Assembly (NCBI GenBank): GCA_024500155.1
Contig: CM044869.1
Location: forward strand, 50,485,898-50,549,897
From: Chenopodium formosanum
Lineage: Eukaryota > Streptophyta > Magnoliopsida > Caryophyllales > Amaranthaceae
DNA: 64,000 nt
Direction of reading: 5' to 3'
Shown: piece after piece, positions 33,347-44,091 of the stretch
Numbering within the stretch: position 1 is the stretch's first letter
Layout: every line of letters starts with the position of its first letter
Notes under the pieces: generated by a model
What the model was told of the DNA's origin: nothing
Database searches by the model: none
Seen by the model: only the letters and a program-made list of their open reading frames with translations
Made by a program: the position numbers and the translations under genes

Positions 33347-33595
33347 ATGAAGAATGATCATATGCAATTTGCTTTGGCAATCAGTGCTTCGAATACGGAG
33401 TTTCGAGATGATCTGGAGAATGACCAGATCTGTGCTGCTACTCTGTTGAGTTTGGGGAGGTCGAACTCTATTGATAATGGTCGAGATAAGGAGGATTTTG
33501 GTGAGGCAGCTTTGTCGCGGCGGTTTTGGGTGAATTTGATTAATTTGATTTTGGGAAATTTGATTGTGGAATTGTCAATTGATGATGAAATGTAA
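33347..33595 (+). CDS. Small ORF, 82 aa, unrecognised (possible gene fragment)
   Basis: From ATG 33347 the frame reads MKNDHMQFALAISASNTEF, then DQICAATLLSLGRSN and an Arg/Trp/Leu-rich end to TAA. Composition is protein-like and better than surrounding noise, but there are no domain signatures. The frame is open upstream to about 33215 through a Ser/Pro-rich stretch. It may be an exon or gene fragment. From 33690 to 33960 downstream, variants of gtcaggaataagataatttt repeat. Confidence 0.3.
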   Translation: MKNDHMQFALAISASNTEFRDDLENDQICAATLLSLGRSNSIDNGRDKEDFGEAALSRRFWVNLINLILGNLIVELSIDDEM

Positions 33596-35307
33596 GAGTT
33601 TGTTAGAGATGATGTGAAATCTGAGGGTTGAGGAGAGAGACAATATTGTAGTCATGGAAGAAGAAGAGGGTTAGTGGTGAAGGAGAAAATATCAGGTATT
33701 AGATGTTATTGTTTGGTATTAAATGTTTATTGTCAGGTATTAGATTAATATTAATTGGTTTAATATTTGTCAGGAATTAGAAAATTTTAGTCACGATTAT
33801 TTTTGTCAAGAATATCATAAACAAAACAATATTATGATATATTATTCGAAATCACAAGGTTATTTTGTGCACGAAAATAAAGATGTTAGTCAGGAATAAG
33901 ATAATTTTTATCAGCATTAAGACTATTTTAATCAGGAATAAGATAATTTTTATTAGATATTATCGATTTTATAAAATGTTGGTGCGCGGGCTTTGATTGG
34001 GTTTCTCATACCTGCGCCTTTTTGTTGCTGAGCCCAGTCTCACATGAGTCTGTTTTACGCAAAACCTTCTCATGAGTAAATTTTATTTGTGGGCATTAAT
34101 TGGTGATTCGATGGCAGTGTTTAACAACCCCTTAGCTTTTAGAGTTTTAAAGCTTCGGATTGGTTTGAACTGGATTAGATCCTATTTTAATTTGGATTAT
34201 GATTTAAAAAAATTATTTTAGTTTGGATTTGGTTTAGGCCTCAATTCAAACCATACACCAAACCTTCACCCCGGCTCTTGAGAAGGTTGTACACACACTA
34301 CACAATGCAAATGTAGCAAAAATGTTTAACCTTTTGGGAAAAAAATGTGTTACCTAACATACACGCTCAGATGCTCTCAGTGTCGTCTTGGACATTTTGG
34401 GGGCCCGGAACGAAATCTTAAAAAAGGCTCCTAAATTATGAAAACGTATTTCATAAATTTTTATATTATAAAGTTCACCAAAATTATTCATTACAGTCAA
34501 TCCTATGAGCATTTTTTAAAGCCAATTCATCCATCAAACCCTCACAAGCTAATTATCCAATACCTCATTTTTTATTTAAAAAAAAATCAAGAATTTAAAC
34601 CCAATTAAAAAAAAGAGAGAAATTAAGTAATTAAAGCTAGCATAAAAGAAATTAGGTAATTAAAGCAAACAAATAAACTAAAAGAGAAAGTAGAAAAGGA
34701 AAAAGAAAAATGAAAGCTCACATTAAAGGAAAAATGAAAATCTAAAAATACAAAACAAAAGGAAAATTAAGCAAATAAACCAAACCCCTGCTTTAGTGCT
34801 TCTTCATTTCCTCCATTTGAATTCCAAAAAAATCATTTAATCTAACTAAATTAATGTTTTGATTCATCTTTAGATTAAGAAGAAGCAATTACACTTGTGA
34901 TTAGTACTACAATACATAATCTATACAATACTAAAAAGAGAATTGTAGCTTTGGGTGAAAAGGGCATTTGCACAGCAGCATCTTTTGATATAATTCCTTT
35001 TGTGTCCCTTTTTTTTTAATTGTTAGTAAGGTGTGGGCGTATTTATATAATTGTGTAGATAGTGATGACCGCAAATGATGTAGAACTTGTGATATTAATC
35101 TTCTCTGTTCAACAAGGTTTCTATTAGATAAATACGTATTATCATAATTTGAGACTTTGAGATACGAGTTAATTTTTGGACCCATTCACGGCTCACCAAG
35201 AAACCGAGGGAGCAATGACTTATAAACAAGTTTTGTGTGTGGTCAACCACACAAGGCGATCATATTTATTTATATAAACTGTAATAAATTTATGACCATT
35301 AAAAAAA

Positions 35308-36312
35308 GGAAAAATTAGAAAAATAATCCCAACTTTCATCAATTTTGGTATAATAATCCCAATTTTGAATTATTCTGAAATAATCCGAACTTTGGGGGGT
35401 CTTCTTTTTCTTCAATTCCAAATATCGGTTACCGGTTGAATAGATTTTTTTTTATGTTAAAGTGACACGTGTCACAAATTAATTGGCTAAAAATATTTAT
35501 AAAAAAAACAAATTAAAAACAAAATAAAAAAACAACCAGCAGCCAAAGCCCCAACCACCAGCCAATCCAGCAACCTACCCAGGCCAGCCAACTCCCTTGC
35601 CATACCTCCAGCCTTCCCCCACCCCTAGAGTCGCCACTCCGAGCCAAACCACCATCCCCTCCCCGAAACTCCCACGCCACCGGTCAAACCCCAAAAACCA
35701 CCAGACCATACTCTTGAAAACCCCAAAAGCCACCAGCCCCACTCTCGAAAATCCCTCATAGCCAACAGCCCACTCCCGAAAACTACCAAAACACTCCTCC
35801 CCCACCATAAAAAACCCTAGACGCTAGGGTTTCGGGGTGGGGGAGGAGTGTTTTGGGGTTTCGTGGCTGCGGAGTTTAGGGTTACAGGGGTTGCGTGGTT
35901 TTGGGGTTGGTGATTTCGGTGGTTGTCTGGGGTTTCGGGAGGGGAACACGGAGACTCAAAGGGTGGGGGAGACGCGACGGCCTAGGCTGTGGTGGTGGAG
36001 GTTAAGGTGGATCGATGGGGGTGGCGGGCTAGGCTGTGGTGGTGGTTAGGTCATCGGTGGGGAAAGGGGATGGTAGGTGGTTTTCTGATTTTTTTTTCTT
36101 TTGTTTTGTTTTTCTTTTTAAAAGTTTTTGTACCAATCAGGACTTGACACGTGTCAAGTAACCTGATATAATAGGTAATTGACTTTGGTTGACCGATTTG
36201 GGATTGAAGAAAAATAAGACCCCTTAAAGTTCGGATTATTCCAGAATAATCCAAAGTTGGGATTATTCTACCAAAATTGATGAAAGTTGGAATTATTTTT
36301 TCTAATTTTTCC
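35308..36312. mobile_element. 1.0-kb long-TIR element (Mutator-like)
   Basis: Inverted repeats of roughly 170 bp at each end (ggaaaaattagaaaaataat, later ttcatcaattttggta, aataatccgaacttt, gacacgtgtca). Flanks ttaaaaaaa and taaaaaaaa match 8/9. The centre is strongly strand-biased, first C-rich (ccccaaccaccagcc) then G-rich (ggggtgggggaggagtgtttt), with acgctagggtttcgggg near the middle. ORFs inside are low-complexity. A related left end lies at about 56867. Confidence 0.75.
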
Positions 36313-36354
36313 TAAAAAAAAGGACAAATAAAAAATCATAGAGGGTAGTATTAA

Positions 36355-36879
36355 TACTTCCCCCGTTTCTTTTTAGTTAATACTACCTCCGTTTTTATTT
36401 AGTTGACACGTTTTGACTTTAGCACTATTCCACACCTCTCTTTGACCGTGTTTTGTGCTTTATACGTGATGAAAAATATAGTCATGTGGGATGTTCTTAG
36501 ATTCGTCATTTTATATACTTTCAAAATATCAACTTTTCATAATTTTTGCTTATCAATAATCAAAGATATAAATGATTGAATAAGTGCATTGGCAAACGTG
36601 ACTAAAGAAACGTGTCAACTAAAAAGAAACGGAGGAAGTACATTTTTTTAAATTTTAAGTCATGTTTGTCAATGCACAAATTCAATCAATAATATTCTTA
36701 ATTACTGATAAGAAAAAATCATAAAAAGTTGATATTTAAAAAATATAAATCATGACGAATCTTACAAGATCCTACATGAGTATAATCTCATTTCATATAA
36801 ATCACAAAACTTAGTCAAAGGAGAATGTGAGATGAGAATAGTGCAAAAGTCAAAACGTGTCAACTAAAACAACGAAGTA
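36355..36879. mobile_element. Stowaway MITE, outer, interrupted by a second member
   Basis: TA at 36355-36356 and 36878-36879. The left end (cttcccccgtttctttttagtt) and right end (inverted: cttcgttgttttagttgacacg) belong to one element. It is the same family as the inner element but in the opposite orientation, sharing attcgtcat, tatcaactttt and gcattg-caaac segments. Confidence 0.75.
36381..36640. mobile_element. Stowaway MITE, inner
   Basis: TA at 36381-36382 and 36639-36640. Ends ctacctccgtttttatttag and, inverted, cttcctccgtttctttttag, both followed by ttgacacgttt-like sequence. It is inserted near the left end of the outer element. Confidence 0.85.
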
Positions 36880-36913
36880 TATATACATATACATATATAT
36901 AAATATAAATTTA

Positions 36914-36984
<71 letters not shown>

Positions 36985-39189
36985 GTACATATATATATGA
37001 CATATAAATTTAATATTTATATATTAATTTTATAGTCAAATTAATATATAAATTTAATATTACATATGCTAATACATAAATCCATGATTGTTTAGAGATT
37101 TTCTATATTATATAAACCTTTATATATAATAACACATGTATCAAAAAAGAACAAATAACAGTTATTGCACGAATATTTATATATTAAGGTTAAAAAACAT
37201 GTTAAATTTAAGCATAATTTAATTAGATATATAAACAATAGTAATGATAGCAATTTTCGACTACATATATATAAGATGTTGGTTATACAAAATTATATGG
37301 AAAAAAAAGGGACACAAAGGAAGCTTTTTCAAAGTGCTCTTGACCAAGTTAATTTATCAAATCAAATCAATACGATTTTACGAGTGTGAGGCAACTATAC
37401 AATATACATAGTATTTTGTAAATATTTAACATTTTGTGTGTCACGATGAATATGCTTATACTAGATTAGCTATTGCTATTATAAATTATCAAAATAAGGA
37501 AAGGTGAAAATGAGATACATCACTCATGTTTGTAGATTTACTTTATAGATCAAATAGAAAAGATAAAAAGTACAAGCATTTACTTGGGTGGCATGGCCTT
37601 ACAAAATGAGGAAGTAGATAATTAAAAACAAAAAAAAGCATATTATGTTAAAATATAATAAAAGTGAATACAACTTTAGAAAATTAAGGAACATAGATAT
37701 TTGGAATGTATTTTTGGCCCTCAACTTTTTTTTTTCTAATATTTATAATCTTTGTGACTTTCCACAAATTGAGGGAATGTTTGAGAAAACAATTACAGAT
37801 GCAATAATTTTTACCGGCCTACATTGATTATTTCTTCATCTCATCTATCAAATACTTAATTTTCTTTATTTTGGAATCAAATCATTATTTAGATTGTATT
37901 AGTAAAGTATGTAAACTATATTAGTCTAAAAACCTTCGATTTTACAATATATGCCACTACTTTAGCTACTATATCTGTTTTTAATTTACAAATTTTTACC
38001 TTTAATGCTTTTCTTACAATCCTCTTAGTTGTATTGTCTTATGTTAGCTTAGTTTTAATGTGTGTCAATTTTTTATAATTTTTTATTAATTCATAATATT
38101 GTAAAAAAAAATTAAAAAAATACTCGTAATGTGTTAGCTTAATATATAAAAAAAGTGTATTACTCTATGAGTACATACTCTTTTCATCCCATCAACACAA
38201 GTGATCATTCCTTATATATATTAGGGGAATTAAGGGTAGTGAAAGAAGATGTAATATTCTTAAGAGTAGAGAAATTATTAATTACATGGAAAATGACAAA
38301 AAAATCTTGACGTTCGTAATGAATACTCTCTTCACTTTGTTGATCTATCACTAAAAATAAGAAAAAGAGGAATCCTTATAATTTAAAATTTTGATTGCAA
38401 CTTTGTAATTAATGTTTTGTTTTTTCTTGTTATATATATGGGAATTGACTATAATTAAATCTCATATAATAAATTTTGATTGGAAAATTTGCCATGTCAG
38501 CAATCTACTAGCACATATATTAACCAATCAGAATTGTTTGACTCTTTAAATACCCGATTAGATTTTTGACAAGAAATACCCAATTAGATTAACTATTACA
38601 GATTATGAAAATTATTCACCCTATAATAATGTTAGGATATATTCAATAGGGGTATATCATTTTGAAACGCCCAAAATAGTATATGGGACTAACAAAGTAA
38701 AGCGAAGAGAGTATGATTTATTTGAAATTAGGGTAATTTTTATGGAAATGGTTAAGAAAAGAAGGCATGTATGTAATGACACAAAGATTTGGGAAATAGA
38801 GGATTACTATACAAGGAAAAGGTAAAAAGTTGATTAAAATATATTATAATATTTTTTTAAAAAATAGCTACTAAGGCTCTATTATCTTAACTTAATACTC
38901 TGTATATGGTGAGCTGAAATAATATTTAGTTAACTAAATTATTTTTACTAATATTCTACATTGATTGTTACTGATTAAAAATTTACTTTAACTAAATTGA
39001 ACTTTTTTTTTATATATAGAATTAACTTTTGTTTACTAAGCTAAAATTAATTTTACGGAATATAAATTATTTTTACATATTCTTATTTGAAGAAGATGAA
39101 AAGAAAATAATCTTAATTTTGTACACACAATTACAAATTCAGTCAATAAAAATAGAATAAATTAATTTTATTTACTTTAAAAGTTGGTT
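36641..39189. other. AT-rich filler within the probable hAT insertion
   Basis: Contains the right part of the outer Stowaway element and a long TA run (about 36918-36978). The rest is AT-rich DNA with short ORFs of A/T-biased composition that I do not consider genes. Confidence 0.5.
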
Positions 39190-39222
39190 GACGCGTGCGT
39201 AGCACGTGTCGATCTAACTAGT
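39190..39222 (+). mobile_element. Helitron-like 3' end
   Basis: A hairpin gacgcgtgc-gta-gcacgtgtc (39190-39210, one mismatch) is followed seven bases later by CTAG and then T, the standard arrangement of a Helitron 3' terminus (hairpin then CTRR, inserted before T). The matching 5' TC end was not identified, so element length is unknown. Confidence 0.55.
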
Positions 39223-39330
39223 TTTATCAAAGAAAATGTTTTTTTCTTAAAAAAAATATTAAAAAAGATATATAGGCCCCACAAAAAGGGGCCCTGAGCA
39301 ATCGCTCAATGAGCTCTCCTAGCCGGCCTT

Positions 39331-39608
39331 GATGCTCTCTGTATTGCTTATTACCTTGCAATTGGTATTACATACACCATGGTGCACCTAGAAATAGGTG
39401 CACCAGGCCCAATACGCGCCCAGCCCATTACAAGGATCCACGCGCAACATAAGGAAGGCCACGCCTATTAGTAAGAAGCCCAGCCTTTTTTTTCACATTG
39501 AATTCTGATATTATCTTTTTATTAGAAAATCTAAATTAAAACTTTCAAATAACCTTTTTTTTTTAATAGATTATTTTTTGTTTCCCTCATTGACAATTTT
39601 GGTTCTCT

Positions 39609-39652
<44 letters not shown>

Positions 39653-39761
39653 TCTAAATTACTAGAAGCTCTAAAATTTTCAACAATTGAACCCTACTTT
39701 CTCTATCCACTTTAATATAAAGTTTCTTGTATTTTGTAAAATAAAAAATGGATATTTGCTC

Positions 39762-39792
<31 letters not shown>

Positions 39793-40044
39793 TGAGCTTT
39801 TTGACCAATTTTGATGGATTGTGCAATAAAATTAGCAAATCTAATGTTAATCGTTCCATATTCATTACCTTCATAATTTTTTCATATATTTTCTGTTTGA
39901 TGTTCATATACGTTGTCTTTTATGTCCATATATATGTGTTGTATGAAGCAATAATTTGTGTATAAATTTATCAAGTATTTTGGTATGAAATAATTTATTT
40001 GGATGTTGTGTATTTCCTTCTTTTGTTGTTTAATATTTAATTAT
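39331..40044. other. Intergenic with long poly(T) tracts
   Basis: A T run lies at about 39611-39649 and another, preceded by (GT)n, at about 39763-39793. A short palindrome, ggtgcacctagaaataggtgcacc, sits near 39382. No gene found. Confidence 0.5.
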
Positions 40045-41272
40045 AAACCAACTACTGAATACCTTTAAGAAAATTCTGAACATCCCCAGAAACTTCTTAT
40101 AAAACACTAGAAACAACACAAAAGCCCCTATAAACTTCTGATTAGCCCCAAGAATTTTATGATAAGCCACCAGAAAACACTAAACCAACCTCAAAAACCT
40201 CTAAACCCCTACAAAAACTTTTGAACCCCAATTACAAACCACTAAACACCTTTCAAAAATATTTTAACCACCTTCAAAAACCTCTAAACCCCCTACAAAA
40301 ACTTTTAAATCCAATTACAAACCACAGAACACCCTTCAAAAAAATTTTAACCACCTTACCTCAGAACCCCAACCACAAACACCCTACCAAAACACCTAAA
40401 CCCCCTACAAAAGCTTTTGAACCCCAACCACAAACCACTAAACACCCTAAAAATACTTTTGAATCCCAACCACGAACCACTAAACACCCTACAAAAACCT
40501 TTGAACCCCTACAAAAACCTCTGAACCCCTACAAAAACCTCTAAACCCAACCACTAGCCACTAAACACCTTACAAAAACCTCTGAACCCCATACAAAAAC
40601 TTCCGAACCCCAACGACAAACCACTGAACAACCTACAGACTCCTTACAAAAAATTCTGAACCCCAACCACAAACCATTGAACACCCTAAAAATACTTTTG
40701 AACCCCAACCACGAACCACTGAACACCCTATAAAAACCTTTAAACCCTCTACAAAAACTTCTGAACCCCAACCAAGAACCACTAACACCCTACAAAAACC
40801 TTTGAACCCCCTACAAAAACCTCTAAACCCCAACTACAAACCACTAAATACCCTACAAAAACTTTTGAACCCCAACCACAAACCACTGAACACCCTACAA
40901 AAAATTCTGAACAACAATGACAAACCACTGAACACCCTACAAAAACTTTGAACCCCCTACAAAAACTTCTGAACCCCTACCACAAACCACTGAACAACCT
41001 ACAAAAACTTCTGAACTCCAACCACAAACCACTGAACACCCTACAAAAAACTCTGAACCCCCTACAAAAACTTCTGAACCCCTACCACAAACCACTGAAC
41101 ACCCTACACAAACTTCTGAACTCCAACCCAAACCACTGAACACCCTACAAAAAACTCTGAACCCCCTTACAAAAACTTCTGAACCCCTACCATAAACCAC
41201 TGAACACCCTACAAAAACTTCTGAACCCCAACCACAAACCACTGAACACCCTTCATAAACTTCTGCACCTGA
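40045..41272. repeat. Minisatellite, ~42-bp unit, about 1.2 kb
   Basis: The unit is approximately ccactgaacaccctacaaaa followed by acttctgaaccccaaccacaaa, with shorter variants (acccctacaaaaacctctga). Units are degenerate at the left and best preserved at 40920-41260. Since 42 is divisible by three, open frames of repeating peptide (NPLQKLLNPYHKPLNTL-like) occur on both strands. I regard them as by-products. Confidence 0.9.
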
Positions 41273-44033
41273 AGACACTGCTCAGCCTTCAGACTTTTCT
41301 TATAAACAACTTCATACGTTCTAACTGCAATAAACAAACACAGTTTATAATTACCATTACTGGAGTTCAAAAATAAAACAACAAAGTTCAAATACGGGAA
41401 ATAAGTGTTCATAATTATGTGTACAATTATATTTTAAAAAGCAAATATACATACACAAAGAATTATGTAAAATGCAAAGGTTCATTAAAGTAACCTAAAT
41501 GTTCATAAAAATAGAAACAGTGTTCATAATACGATACTTCTAATAACAATTTTGATAATAAATAAAATGGAAAGTGCGAATTATATGAACAAAATGTTCA
41601 AAAACATGATATAAACAAATTATATTCATAAAATACAAATTAAAGCATCAAATCAACAATTAAATTATAAATGAAACTGAAAATCATAAAAAATTAAGCA
41701 ATTAAAATAAAAGAATAATCATTATAGCTCAAAAGTCTTCTTTATTAGTTCTGATTTATGACTTGTTTCTTCATAGAGTTAGAATAGATTTCTTCTTTGA
41801 ATAAAATGTTAATAATTTTAACAAAAATGTTCAAAGTACCAAATTATGAACAGAACATTCATAATCATACTAAAAATAAACAAAACTCATCAATTCTTAG
41901 ATCAAAGCTTAATTGATTGTAAAAATGAATTATAAGAAAGTTGACCAAATTACAACTAATAATTGAAAGAACACGTAGTTTAGATTGCCAAACCATCAAA
42001 ACCTCAATCAAATCCATTTCAATTGCAAAATCATTAAAATGCATTAAGAAAATATGACCTAATTCGAAATTAATATCAATTGTAATAAAAAATCTGACAT
42101 ACATTATATTGCTGATCTCGTCAAGTATGTATAAGAATGCCTTCCATGGTGCTCAGTATTTTAATGGCGATGAACAAATTCATACAAGCAGAGTGATTAA
42201 CTTATTGAGTTACAAAGTGGTGAAGGAATTCAATCAAAGGAGAGAGAGAAAAATAGAGGGGAGAGAAAATGGAGGAAATTAAGAAGAAGAGAAGACAGAG
42301 AATCAGAAAATTGGACAGATTTAATTAAAGAAATAGATGAGCTAGGAAGACGCGCAAAATAGAAAGGAAAAGAAGAACATTGAAGTTTTGTGAATTACCC
42401 AATTAAACGCATCGTTTAATTAATGGTTCACACAGAACTACATGCACAAGGGTGCATGTTATAATTTGCGATTACCTTGAGTAATTACCAAAGTTGTTTC
42501 TGGGCAAAACCTTGTGTAAAATAAAGTTTTGTGACCCATTTCACCCATTTCATGCGTTTTGTAGTAATTTAATTGATAGTGTCTAATTTATATCTATAAT
42601 CAAGAAATTTCGAGGACAAAGCAAGAGAAACTGAAGAACGTACGCTACATTGACATTGGAAGATGATCTCTGGACACTTCGCTCAACGGTTAAACATTTT
42701 TGACAGCGCGTACTCCATCTCTCTAAGAAACCTCTCTAGGTTGGCATTGATTTGTAGTCTGTGCCTTGCTTTTGTTTTATTAGTTTAGTTTACTTATTTT
42801 GTAATGTTTTAACGTAATTTTTATTATTAGTTGGTAAATGTTGCACGTAATATGAAACGAAGGTAGTAAATTGAAACTAAAAACCTTTCTGATTTTGCTA
42901 TCTAAATTATCTTTTTATATTAATAAAGTTTGGATCTTTGCATGCGATTCCGGTGATTAAATTGTCCTGAATTGGTTGTGTGATTAATTTGAATTGTTGG
43001 TAATTTGTCAAACAAATAATTAAAATCAAACAACAAATTACTTATTACAGTATAATTGAGCTTGTTTAGTGATCAATTTGAAGTTACATTAGGTTTATTA
43101 AGGTACTTGATAATGGATGATGCTACCTTAAAGTTTTGTTATACAGGAATGTTCAAAAGGCAACAGAGAGGGTTAGTATACCTAAATCTTGAGAAGTGTA
43201 GCTCCAGATGAACTGGGTTGGTTTTATTTATCCAAAATTAGCCCAGAACTATGGGGGGCATATCCATGGAACCCTTTCACGGCAGGCTTGCCTAATGGTT
43301 CATTGGTTTGCAAGCTTGCAATGTCGTTGCAGTGGCATTTGACAACTGAAATTCTCCTATCCGCTTTTAAATTTGAAGGCCTAAACCCTTTCAAGGAAAT
43401 CCAGCCATGGCAACGAAGAGGGTAGAAGATGGAACATAGAAAGAGGGACGGGGATGCAGGGAACAAAGCAGAGAAGAAAAGGAGACGAGATCAGGGAACA
43501 GAGGAATGACAACACAATCACACGGGAGATGTAATACCATTATGCATGAATCAATAAGGAATTATAAATCTTGGGCTGTGACAAGAAGTTAGCTTGATAT
43601 GTTTCGTTCTATTTATACAAGGAAAATGACGTATTTTAGGAGGTAGATCGGCAAAATATTCGCAGGTTGATAGTTTCAAAAACTTGAACAAGTCCTAGAA
43701 GCTAGAACTATGAACAAGGAAAATGACACAAATTCAGAAAATTAATCAATGAAAGCATTTTTAAAAATTCCAATATCTTTATTAAAAGTAGTATAATTTG
43801 TCAGTGGATGACAGTATTGCTCAATGAGACCGTTTCAAAGTCTCAAAGATAAAATTATACACCAAACACTGTAAAATCGAAATTGTATGAATGGGGTTCA
43901 CACCTCACATATAAACATACAAAATCAAGATACTACAATCTAACGACAAAGAATCCTTCAACGAAACATATACAAATTAAATCGAATTTCAGCTATAGAT
44001 ACCCAAAACATATCAGTCTTTCAGGAAAATCTT
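41273..44033. other. Intergenic
   Basis: AT-rich. At about 42842-42871 a single MITE end (gcacgtaatatgaaacgaaggtagta) resembles the right end of the 90-bp Stowaway family, without its partner. A 78-codon ORF at 43189-43425 (MRSVAPDELGWFYLSKISPE...) is not AT-biased but matches nothing I know. 43800-44090 is probably the 3' UTR of the RING gene. Confidence 0.4.
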
Positions 44034-44091
44034 CTATCTACATTGTGCAGAACCTATAATATTGAGTTCTTTCTCACCTTGTTTAGAAAAC

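Larger units (their letters stand above)
34378..39330. mobile_element. Probable hAT-type insertion (~4.95 kb) filled with nested elements
   Basis: The 8-bp direct repeat gatgctct occurs at 34370-34377 and 39331-39338. The left end is cagtgtcgtcttgg, followed by attttgggggcccgg. The right end, read inverted, is aaggccggctagg, followed by gattgctcagggcccc. Both ends have the CAGGGCCGGC/GGGGCCC style of plant hAT elements, though the two ends are diverged from each other. No transposase ORF was found. The interior is AT-rich and holds a Mutator-like element, two nested Stowaway MITEs, a TA run and a Helitron-like 3' end. Confidence 0.55.

Noticed and set aside
35575..36049. Gly/Trp-rich ORFs on both strands
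   Set aside because: They mirror each other across the centre of an inverted-repeat element; composition only.
40221..41278. Long ORFs on both strands at 40-41 kb
   Set aside because: By-products of a minisatellite with a unit length divisible by three.
39350..42490. Possible element with ends near ggtgcacc (39382) and gggtgcatg (42450)
   Set aside because: Similarity between the two ends is too weak and no target duplication was found.
43189..43466. 78-codon plus and 80-codon minus ORFs
   Set aside because: Opposite frames of the same stretch, no recognisable domain or splice context; mentioned only in the intergenic note.
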